NCBI RefSeq assembly: GCF_002289345.1
Contig: NZ_NSDG01000102.1
Coordinates: 1 to 64,000, forward strand
Length of the DNA stretch: 64,000 nucleotides
Direction of reading: 5' to 3'
DNA from: Pseudoalteromonas sp. HM-SA03
GTDB taxonomy: Bacteria; Pseudomonadota; Gammaproteobacteria; Enterobacterales; Alteromonadaceae
A program made the translations under genes and the position numbers. Below the pieces are notes generated by a model. That model searched no databases. It worked only from the letters and a program-made list of their open reading frames with translations, and had not been told where the DNA came from. Positions 56,523-64,000 of this stretch are shown here, piece by piece (position 1 is the stretch's first letter; each line of letters starts with the position of its first letter).

Positions 56523-59519
56523 TTATCCAGCGTCAATGACGGTTAATGGTACACTTTGAACCAAGCCATCATCGTCATCACCTAATCCTTTAAAAGTAAA
56601 CTTAATCGTCAACTCACCCAAAGTTTTATTATTAGGCTCGGTTTCACGAGTCAGAAATGCAGAATAGACCAATGGCTTATCGGTTCCTGTATTTCCTAAT
56701 ACATCGGTTTGAGTTCCAGATGCAAGTTCACCATTGGTGGTCGCTATTTCCACTTCTGTTTTCGCAGGCAACGGATTACCGTTAATATCCGTGACGAAGA
56801 TAGAAACTCTAACGTTACTTATTTGATCGTCAATTGTGTCGTCATCTATCTCAGGAGCAGATAAATTGATTGTTTGAACATCACAATATTGAGCGTCATC
56901 GGATTCCTCAAGGTCTAAGATAACAACAGTATTTCCATTGTCAACGCGAGTAACGTCTTGGCATTGATCAAGTTGGTTTGCTGTCAGTCCCATACTTTGT
57001 GCATCCGATTTTCTAACTGCGAATCGTACATAAGCGGTGTCATCAGACATAATTAGTTCAAAATTTCTAAAGACGTTAACCAACTCACGGTTACACTGAT
57101 TTTGCGCTAAAGCAGCTTCAGAACAAAGTAAGCCATTATATTTACCATCTCCAGGAACACCATCACCATTAGCGTCATAATCAAAGATGCCATTGTTATT
57201 TGCGTCTATCCACCAATCATCATGGCCACCATTTTTCGTATTCACCGGTGTGCAAGGACCGGTAGTTGGTGATGCGTCACAATCTTCTTTGTCAAACCGT
57301 CCATTTTCATTGGTATCCAAAATAGCTTCTGTGAGATCAAACTCCTGACGATATTCGCCAACATCAAACAAACCATTCCTGCGCTGATTTTCAGCGTCAG
57401 ATTCTTCATCTCTGAAACTTTCTTGGCCTTTAACAAAAGCAAGGACACCAACTCGACCACCCATCACAACTCGTTCTTCAGCATCAGGATCATCTCCTAT
57501 TTTGGGTGCATCTTTTTGACGCTTTAATCCATTGATACAAGGTGCTGGTCTATTAAAATAAGGATCACAATTCCAATTGTCAGGAATATTCGCAACCGTA
57601 CCTTTTTTTCTTGGCGCAATATCATTGATCCTATTGCCCCATTTAGGGTCAGAAAACGGACGTTCACCTTGGCTACGCCACACCACCGAACAGGTTGCCT
57701 TACTTGTTCTGCAATCATAGGTATCAGGAGATTCTAAACTACCGATAACTCCAGCTTCTGCGATGACGGTTGCCGCTACTCCATCGGCATTGAAGTGATT
57801 GAATTGATCACCAAAGAACAACGTGATATTTGTTGTCACTCCACTGTAACTGTATGAGTTTGAATTAATAATATCTGGAGCCGCGTCAAAGGTATCTTGA
57901 TCAGTAACGCCAGAACTCAAAATAAGCTGCGATGAGACGCTAAAAATTTGCTCACTTAATGGGATTGTGTGCATAACTCCCGTAGGACAGCGAGCGTCGT
58001 CGTTTGATACATCTGCATCATTACATGCTTTGGCGATATCCGTCCAGCAGGTAATCGCATCACCCTCAGGTAAATTCACGTAAGACTCTTCTGGGATATA
58101 ACACGCACTAACAACGAGTGGGCCAGGTACAATACCAGATTTAACCGTCGTTCTTACAATACCATCTGCATTGGTATTTCCCGTAATTTGCGTAAGCGAG
58201 GCAAGACCTTGTTCGTCTGACAAGCTAAAGTCAACTCGTGCTCGTGGAATTGCAAGGTTGTCTTCATCTACCAGTTTAAAGCTCACAACTGATTGCGTTG
58301 GTAACCCACCTTCTCCGGGCGGTAAAGCAATAAATTGGTTAAACCCATCTTCCTCAGGTAAAAATTGTACCGCTTGTGCAAGTGCGCTATCCACTTCAAT
58401 AATCGTTTCTTGATTTATTGGAGAGCTGCCGTTTTGGATAGTAACAGAGATCCTATCTTCACCCTGACAACCTTTAGCACGATATGTAGAGCGGGCGATA
58501 CCATTGGAAGTATTTACCGTTTCATCTAATTCTGCCAGCGCGGGAATTGCTGAAGCACATGCCGAGCTAAATGCAACTGCAACTGCACTGTTGATTAATG
58601 CCCCATTCTGATCTTTTAGTGTCACAGTGATAACCGTACTGCCACCAGCTGAAAGCTTCTGCTGTACGCCACTGCTATCAACTAAACCATTATCAACCGT
58701 GACATTTAGTTGAGCGACACCGACACTAAAGTTGATTGACTTAGTTACATCCACATAATTAGGTGAATTTACTGTGATAGTACCAGCACCACCTTGGTTT
58801 CCAGGTTTAAGATTTAAAATTGCAATACCAAAAGTATCCGTCAATGCGGTATCTGGTGAGATTGTTCCTATTGTTGTTTCTGCACCGATAAGTACGTTTG
58901 CAATGCCATCACCAGTCTGGCTGGATGTCATTTTAATGAAGATCTCAGCAGTCTCGTTTGACGATACTCGATTAACATGACTACAGCCAGCCGCAATTGG
59001 ATCTATCATAGCCTGATCACGGTTATCATCCCAGCCCGCGGGGCATTTACTTAACAACATAACCTCAAGTTTTGCTGACGCGGTTGCATCACCGTCATCC
59101 CCCCCACCTTGAGAGGTAAAATCAAACGTTTGCGAGACTGTATTGCTACCATTTGTATAAGTAGCGGTAAGACGGCCCGCACCAACAACATTGGTCGCTT
59201 TTAGTGTAATTGTTGCTTTGCCGGCTTCGTCTGTTAGAACTGAACCTGAACTTGGCGTCATAGTTGCGAAATCATCGCTTGCAAAAACCACTCGGCTGTT
59301 CGCTAACGCACTACCATTTTTCGTTAATGTAGCGATTACTTTCAAAGGAACGTCTGATGACAAGCTGTTAGCCCCTCCCTCTCCAGCAAGCGTAATGGCA
59401 TAAGTACCATCGCTACCATCATCACCATTATCTGTATCTTTTTGGATACTGCCGCCGCCACCGCACGCGATCAGTAAGAATGCTAGCATCAGTATGCTAA
59501 AATAGCGCATCAAGGGCAT
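56523..59519 (-). CDS. Large lipoprotein with Ig-like (Big-1/invasin) repeats and Ca-loop-like motifs
   Basis: This is a 998-aa protein with a lipoprotein signal (LAFLLIACGGGGS). About four Ig-like Big-1 repeats follow in the N-terminal half, for example PLKVIATLTKNGSALANSRVVF then TDEAGKATITLKA, and STVITVTLKDQNGALINSAVAV. The C-terminal half has Asp-rich loops resembling calcium-binding loops (DTNENGRFDKEDCD at about 740; DANNNGIFDYDANGDG at about 770) and several Cys. It probably faces outward as an adhesin-like or structural protein. GGGAG lies 8 nt before the ATG at 59519. Confidence 0.75.
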   Translation of the reverse strand: MPLMRYFSILMLAFLLIACGGGGSIQKDTDNGDDGSDGTYAITLAGEGGANSLSSDVPLKVIATLTKNGSALANSRVVFASDDFATMTPSSGSVLTDEAGKATITLKATNVVGAGRLTATYTNGSNTVSQTFDFTSQGGGDDGDATASAKLEVMLLSKCPAGWDDNRDQAMIDPIAAGCSHVNRVSSNETAEIFIKMTSSQTGDGIANVLIGAETTIGTISPDTALTDTFGIAILNLKPGNQGGAGTITVNSPNYVDVTKSINFSVGVAQLNVTVDNGLVDSSGVQQKLSAGGSTVITVTLKDQNGALINSAVAVAFSSACASAIPALAELDETVNTSNGIARSTYRAKGCQGEDRISVTIQNGSSPINQETIIEVDSALAQAVQFLPEEDGFNQFIALPPGEGGLPTQSVVSFKLVDEDNLAIPRARVDFSLSDEQGLASLTQITGNTNADGIVRTTVKSGIVPGPLVVSACYIPEESYVNLPEGDAITCWTDIAKACNDADVSNDDARCPTGVMHTIPLSEQIFSVSSQLILSSGVTDQDTFDAAPDIINSNSYSYSGVTTNITLFFGDQFNHFNADGVAATVIAEAGVIGSLESPDTYDCRTSKATCSVVWRSQGERPFSDPKWGNRINDIAPRKKGTVANIPDNWNCDPYFNRPAPCINGLKRQKDAPKIGDDPDAEERVVMGGRVGVLAFVKGQESFRDEESDAENQRRNGLFDVGEYRQEFDLTEAILDTNENGRFDKEDCDASPTTGPCTPVNTKNGGHDDWWIDANNNGIFDYDANGDGVPGDGKYNGLLCSEAALAQNQCNRELVNVFRNFELIMSDDTAYVRFAVRKSDAQSMGLTANQLDQCQDVTRVDNGNTVVILDLEESDDAQYCDVQTINLSAPEIDDDTIDDQISNVRVSIFVTDINGNPLPAKTEVEIATTNGELASGTQTDVLGNTGTDKPLVYSAFLTRETEPNNKTLGELTIKFTFKGLGDDDDGLVQSVPLTVIDAG

Positions 59520-59690
59520 TCACCTATCTCCCTAGCTAAGTTAATTTTATTATTGTTCAATAGTAACTCAATTTTAGCGATAAAATCACAATTTTTTATT
59601 AGATTAGGTAGATTTTCTGTCGTGAAATGCTGTTCATCTGCGCCAAGCCTGTTAAGCTTTAGCAGTTTTAAGATACATAGTGTTAGGACA

Positions 59691-61025
59691 ATGTCAGAAA
59701 ATCAAAAAATGGGCCTAACGGCGCGCATTATGATAGGCATGGTGTTGGGTGTTGTATTAGGCCTCACTCTTCAAGCCATCCTAGGTAAGAATAAAGAAAT
59801 ACTTATTCCTTTAGGTCTCTTTGACCTCCCCATTAAAGGTTTTCTCGTTGACGGTTTATTCCACATAGGTGGGCAGATCTTCATTGCAAGCTTAAAAATG
59901 CTTGTTGTTCCTTTAGTGTTTATTTCCCTTGTATGTGGCACATGTAGCCTTAGTGACCCAAAAAAGTTAGGTCGCTTGGGTGGTAAATCCATTGGTTTGT
60001 ATCTCATTACTACGGCAATCGCAATCACGGTAGCAATTACGCTCGCACTGCTCATTGCACCTGGTGGTGGCATTGAAATTCCAAGCAGCGCATCATTTGA
60101 CGCAAAGCAAGCACCAACACTTGTGCAAGTCATAATCAACATGTTCCCAACCAACCCAATTGACGCGATGGCCAACGGTAACATGCTTCAAATCATCGTC
60201 TTTGCGCTGTTATTTGGTATTGCTATGGCATTAAGCGGAGATGCCGGTGCTCGCCTAGCATCCGTATTTGAAGATCTAAATACAGTAGTGCTTAAGCTAG
60301 TGACTTTATTAATGAATGTTGCCCCATACGGCGTATTTTGCTTGATGGCTAAGTTGTTTACAACCATCGACATGGGGTTAATTGCCGAGCTCGGCAAATA
60401 CTTTATGGTGGTGCTGGCAGCGCTGCTAATTCATGCATTCATTAACTATTCAATCTTATTTAAGCTGTTAACCGGGTTGAGTCCAATCATCTTCCTGAAG
60501 AAGATGAAAGACGCGTGTATGTTTGCCTTTAGTACCTCAAGTTCAAGTGCAACGATGCCTGTAACATTAGAGACTGCAACTAAGAAGCTAGGCGCGCACA
60601 ACTCGGTTGCTTCTTTCACGATCCCTCTGGGTGCAACCATTAATATGGATGGCACAGCTATCATGCAAGGTGTTGCAACAGTTTTCATCGCTCAGGTATT
60701 TGGCGTAGACCTCACCATCAATGACTATCTCATGGTTATTTTGACTGCAACTCTTGCCTCAGTTGGTACGGCAGGTGTGCCTGGCGTTGGTTTGATCATG
60801 CTTGCAATGGTACTTAACCAAGTTGGATTGCCTGTTGAAGGTATCGCGCTTATCATCGGTGTGGACAGACTGCTAGATATGACAAGAACAGCCGTTAATA
60901 TAACAGGTGACTGTATGGTTACTTGCGTTGTCGCTAAGTCTGAAAACGAATTTGATATTGATGTTTTCAACGACCCTGATGCAGCAAAAGAACTAGAAGA
61001 AACCACTTCTAAAGCAAAAGCGTAA
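59691..61025 (+). CDS. Dicarboxylate/amino acid:cation symporter (DAACS)
   Basis: This is a 444-aa transporter of the GltP/DctA/GltPh family. Eight TMs and two re-entrant hairpins are indicated by the serine-rich FAFSTSSSSATMPVTLE, the NMDGTAIMQG ion-site motif, and ASVGTAGVPGVGLIML. The Arg in LLDMTRTAVNITGD suggests acidic substrates such as glutamate, aspartate or C4-dicarboxylates. ATG at 59691 is preferred to 59553, since the first 46 residues of the longer frame lack family character; AGGA precedes it. Confidence 0.92.
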   Translation: MSENQKMGLTARIMIGMVLGVVLGLTLQAILGKNKEILIPLGLFDLPIKGFLVDGLFHIGGQIFIASLKMLVVPLVFISLVCGTCSLSDPKKLGRLGGKSIGLYLITTAIAITVAITLALLIAPGGGIEIPSSASFDAKQAPTLVQVIINMFPTNPIDAMANGNMLQIIVFALLFGIAMALSGDAGARLASVFEDLNTVVLKLVTLLMNVAPYGVFCLMAKLFTTIDMGLIAELGKYFMVVLAALLIHAFINYSILFKLLTGLSPIIFLKKMKDACMFAFSTSSSSATMPVTLETATKKLGAHNSVASFTIPLGATINMDGTAIMQGVATVFIAQVFGVDLTINDYLMVILTATLASVGTAGVPGVGLIMLAMVLNQVGLPVEGIALIIGVDRLLDMTRTAVNITGDCMVTCVVAKSENEFDIDVFNDPDAAKELEETTSKAKA

Positions 61026-61315
61026 ATATCAATAACGCAGCTAGTTATACGAGCTGCGTTATTCTCCTCCTCAACAAGCCAACTCAATACTCCTCTCTGC
61101 GACATATCAGCTATCCATACCCTTTTCTTCATTGTCACTTTTTCTTAGGTACAGAATAAGATTAAGCAGAAGATTCTCCGTGCCTATACATGTGAGTACT
61201 TTAACAATAGCAGGATTTGGAGTTATCGGTAAGCCCCTCTCCCCTCAAAGCTAGACCACTTATCTAGACATTTGTTCAGGCTGAGTCCGGTTCGACGAAT
61301 GCATTGTTGTGAATA
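61026..61315. repeat. Intergenic stretch with degenerate repeat copy D (about 61172-61275)
   Basis: Segments such as AATAGCAGGATTTGGAG, TTATCGGTAAG and CCTCAAAGCTAGACCACTTA parallel the right half of copy B in the same orientation. So a partial, decayed copy lies next to it. The first ~140 nt of the stretch show only a weak AACGCAGCT/AGCTGCGTT hairpin (about 61033-61060), a likely terminator for the symporter gene. Confidence 0.5.
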
Positions 61316-61526
61316 ATACCAATTAGTCTTAATACGTACTCAATTTGAAGGAGCAAATCTGACGCTAACGGCGTTAAAAATTTCTCATTTAGAACAACTA
61401 AGTAGCAAAATTTTCGCCTTGACTACATGGATGAAGGTACCTTGGCGATAGCAGGATTCGATAGCGGTGTTATTGACAAAATTTCCTCGCCTCAAAATAG
61501 ACCACTTAAGTAAGCAAATTGGTATA
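61316..61526 (+). repeat. Dispersed intergenic repeat, copy B
   Basis: This is a roughly 210-bp element bounded by ATACCAATT and AATTGGTAT, a terminal inverted repeat. It shares a 30-nt identical block (61339-61368) with copy A on the opposite strand and overall clear similarity along its length. The core hairpin is decayed here (CTACATGGATGAAGG). No ORF is present. Confidence 0.75.
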
Positions 61527-61556
61527 AGAAAAAACCGCGCTATAAAGCGCGGCTTT
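61526..61556 (-). terminator. Terminator after the right-edge TonB receptor
   Basis: CCGCGCT and AGCGCGG pair around a 4-nt loop, with TTTTTTCTT following on the minus strand. It directly abuts repeat copy B. Confidence 0.85.
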
Positions 61557-61578
61557 CACCCTAATAAACGTTAACGTA

Positions 61579-64000
61579 TTAGAATTGGTATGCAAACTTC
61601 ACGTATGCTTGACGACCAAGGATACTGTGCGTTTTGTTGTCAATCCCCATAGACTCTGAAGGGGCAAGCGGCGCTTCCTCATTAAACAAGTTAGACGCCC
61701 CCAGTGTTACTGTCAGCTTTTCTACGCCAATATAACTGACACTCGTATCTACGGTAGTCCATGAATCGATCTCATATTTATTGCCATCACTATCGGCAAG
61801 GTCTTTATACGAATCGACATAGTTTACACTGATATTTGCAAGCCAATCGTTCTTGGCCCAGTCCATGCCAGCGGTCCAACGGAACTGTGGATGCTGATAT
61901 TCTCCATTGAGATCTTCTGCAACATTGAATGTGTTACCTTGATCGTCACTTTCAAACGACTGTTCTTCAAAGTTAAGTGCGTAAGTTAAGTTGTAATTGA
62001 ACTTAAACTCACCCATTTCACGTGTAGTTAATGCGTAGCCTAAGTTAACATCAAAACCGTCTGTTTCACGACCACCAATGTTAACAAAGGTGTCGTTAAT
62101 GGTTAGAATACGACCAAGAGTGCTACCTTGATTAGGCCCACGTACCACCAAATTAGGATCGGTACCGCAACAATCAACTAACTTTTGTGCACCAATTTTC
62201 TTAATGAGATCTTCCTGATCATAGTTCCAGTAATCCACACCGATACTAAAGTCATCGGTTGCTTGCCACACAACACCTAAGTTGTAGTTTTCTGACTCTT
62301 CTGGTTGTAGATTTTTGTTACCAGACACAATCGCAGTGTACTCATACGGGCTACAATCATCATCGGCACCAGTTTGGCGACAACGCTCGCGGTCTATCAC
62401 GCTTGGAGATTCGTCTGTTCTACCTAGATGTAGCTGCACAAGAGAAGGTGCTCTAAATGCTGTACCCCAAGAACCACGAACCACAAGGCTATCAAGAGGT
62501 GACCAACGGAATGCTACTTTTGGATCAGTTGTTGTCCCAAAGTCGCTATAGTCTTCATAACGCAATGCTAATTGTAGCTCTAGCGTATCTAGTACTGGTA
62601 CGCTAAATTCTGCGAATATCGCAGTATTATCACGATCACCGTTCGCTTGCGTCGCTTCTGTACCAAAGATTTCGCCTCTGATGTATTGGCTATCTGGGTT
62701 ATCTTCGATTTTCTCGTAGCGATGTTCGAAACCAAACGCTGCAGCAACGTAGCCTGCACCCAATTCAAACAGCTCTCCTGAAATGGTACCGTCTAATGAT
62801 TGCATGGTTGATGCACCATAACGTGTAGTCGTGGTCTCAAAAAACGCCAGACCTGCTTCTGTATTGGTGCTTGGTTCAAATGGGTTCCAAAGACCCTCAT
62901 CAATCGCTTGTTGCGCTCTTAGCTTGTTAGGGAAACCGTCAAAACCCTTTTCCACCGCACTTGAACGAATGGCAGAATATGCAACTTCCCAAGACCACGC
63001 ATTCCACTCACCACGAGCACCAAGGACTGCGCGGTAGTATTCAGAATCGACATCTTTTTTACGGTTACCGATATCAACCGTACGACGACGCATTGAAATA
63101 TCTACACCATGTAAGAAATGGTCTGGATCGTTAAACAATGGGTGATTTGGGTTATCACCATCCATAAATAGCTCTGTAAAGCTTGGACTACCTGCACCTT
63201 GAATGAACGTTGAAGAGTGCTGTGCCGAAATTTCTGCAAAACCTTCAATACCATCGGTGATTTCTTGCACGCCGTTATAGTTAAAGCTAATACGCTCTGT
63301 CGACGGAATTGCAGTCATGTGTGACGCATAGTCATAGCGACAAATATCACCAATATCTAAAGCAGGATCGCATTTATCATTGCCCCATACGTCCGTAAAG
63401 ATAGTCTGTCTTACCTGAGTGCCATCATCCTCAACACGAACGACTGGTAATCTCGCCCACTGCTCGTCTGTTAACATACTTCTCATCACTTCAACACTGC
63501 CAGGAATACCTGCAGAGCTTAATGAGTTGTTACCACCGCGAAAACGTTGATCAGCAGAAGCTGTATAGTCACGATCGGCATAAGTTAGATGACCGCGTTT
63601 GAAATAATCGAGTGAGAAATTATGGTGGCCATTTTGCGTTGACGAGCCCCAAAGAAGGGTAAAGTTTTGTTCTTCGGCACCACCATCTGCGGTGTCTGAG
63701 ATTTTACCTGCAACTTCAAAACCATCGATATCGTCACGGAGAATGATGTTAATAACACCTGCTACCGCGTCAGAGCCATAAGTTGCTGAGGCACCATCTT
63801 TTAGAATATCTATGCGCTTAACCGATGAAACCGGAATAGTATTTAAGTCAACAAATGATGTTTCGATATCTTTTGCAAACGGGCTCACCGCAACGCGGCG
63901 GCCATTGATTAATACAAGCGTCGAAGATGCCCCTAACCCTCTTAGCGCGACACTAGAGCCACCATTTGCAGTGTCATCGCTGGAGTTACCTTGTGTACTA
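61579..64000 (-). CDS. TonB-dependent receptor, N-terminus cut by window edge
   Basis: At least 806 residues of an outer-membrane receptor are present. The reading frame continues to the window edge: upstream of the GTG at 63888 the sequence reads SSVALRGLGASSTLVLINGRR, which is inside the plug domain, so 63888 is not the true start. The plug continues with VSSVKRIDILKDGASATYGSDAVAGVINII, then the barrel, ending YVKFAYQF. The NGRR and large-barrel features fit the nutrient-uptake receptors common in Alteromonadales. The substrate is not evident. Confidence 0.9.
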   Translation of the reverse strand, partial: STQGNSSDDTANGGSSVALRGLGASSTLVLINGRRVAVSPFAKDIETSFVDLNTIPVSSVKRIDILKDGASATYGSDAVAGVINIILRDDIDGFEVAGKISDTADGGAEEQNFTLLWGSSTQNGHHNFSLDYFKRGHLTYADRDYTASADQRFRGGNNSLSSAGIPGSVEVMRSMLTDEQWARLPVVRVEDDGTQVRQTIFTDVWGNDKCDPALDIGDICRYDYASHMTAIPSTERISFNYNGVQEITDGIEGFAEISAQHSSTFIQGAGSPSFTELFMDGDNPNHPLFNDPDHFLHGVDISMRRRTVDIGNRKKDVDSEYYRAVLGARGEWNAWSWEVAYSAIRSSAVEKGFDGFPNKLRAQQAIDEGLWNPFEPSTNTEAGLAFFETTTTRYGASTMQSLDGTISGELFELGAGYVAAAFGFEHRYEKIEDNPDSQYIRGEIFGTEATQANGDRDNTAIFAEFSVPVLDTLELQLALRYEDYSDFGTTTDPKVAFRWSPLDSLVVRGSWGTAFRAPSLVQLHLGRTDESPSVIDRERCRQTGADDDCSPYEYTAIVSGNKNLQPEESENYNLGVVWQATDDFSIGVDYWNYDQEDLIKKIGAQKLVDCCGTDPNLVVRGPNQGSTLGRILTINDTFVNIGGRETDGFDVNLGYALTTREMGEFKFNYNLTYALNFEEQSFESDDQGNTFNVAEDLNGEYQHPQFRWTAGMDWAKNDWLANISVNYVDSYKDLADSDGNKYEIDSWTTVDTSVSYIGVEKLTVTLGASNLFNEEAPLAPSESMGIDNKTHSILGRQAYVKFAYQF

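Noticed and set aside
59553-59690. 46-residue N-terminal extension of the DAACS symporter
   Set aside because: The extension has no family similarity. The ATG at 59691 has AGGA before it and starts the protein at the usual position.
63886-63888. GTG at 63888 as the start of the right-edge TonB receptor
   Set aside because: The plug domain reads through upstream of it to the window edge, so the gene is simply truncated by the window.

Overview
The window looks like core chromosome of a marine gammaproteobacterium of the Alteromonadales, most likely Pseudoalteromonas or a close relative. The grounds are moderately AT-rich DNA, an E. coli-like FNR next to uspE, the ccoNOQP-fixH-ccoI-ccoS block, an RNase E with a long charged tail, and dispersed intergenic repeats ending in ATACCAATT. 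This assignment rests on gene content and my familiarity with the families; no database search was run. I see no rRNA, tRNA, CRISPR array, prophage or intact transposase.

Layout. 0.3-9.4 kb: a porin with a small phosphate-binding-like protein, yejK divergent from yejL-yejM, aceK with a LysR gene, a STAS-like gene and a MarC gene. 9.4-18.9 kb: the fatty-acid and envelope cluster yceD-rpmF-plsX-fabD-fabG-acpP-fabF followed by pabC-mltG, then maf and the rluC-HAD pair. FabH is absent from between plsX and fabD, and tmk/holB are absent after mltG. 19.5-27.7 kb: rne with a long structured leader, a SulP transporter, and the glutathione-dependent formaldehyde detoxification pair with a divergent LysR gene. 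27.7-30.8 kb: a 632-aa FabY-type ketoacyl synthase divergent from a GlxA/AraC regulator. 31.1-41.4 kb: a GreA/B-like gene with a lipoprotein, then the complete cbb3 oxidase and assembly genes, fnr and uspE. 41.5-46.1 kb: an iron-siderophore receptor with a PepSY protein behind a Fur-like box, and ttcA. 46.2-52.1 kb: two back-to-back ABC modules, one with an exported S33 peptidase and one with a GntR-type regulator. 52.3-64 kb: yqhA, a small exported protein, topA, a large Ig-like lipoprotein, a dicarboxylate/amino-acid symporter, and a TonB receptor running off the right edge.

How the genes work together. The cbb3 structural genes, their assembly factors, FNR and UspE form one low-oxygen respiration block, with FNR-like sites before ccoN and before uspE. 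FrmA and FghA form a two-step formaldehyde pathway. The FabY-like enzyme, about 13 kb from a fab operon that lacks fabH, is the natural candidate to start fatty-acid synthesis.

The most interesting signals are the fabH gap with a FabY-like enzyme nearby, a dispersed hairpin repeat family at gene ends, a second inverted-repeat-bounded element near 30.8-31.1 kb, and symmetric candidate operators in several divergent promoter regions. I did not find a clearly undescribed multi-gene system. The S33 peptidase/ABC loci and the GreA/B-lipoprotein pair are the least explained gene groups.
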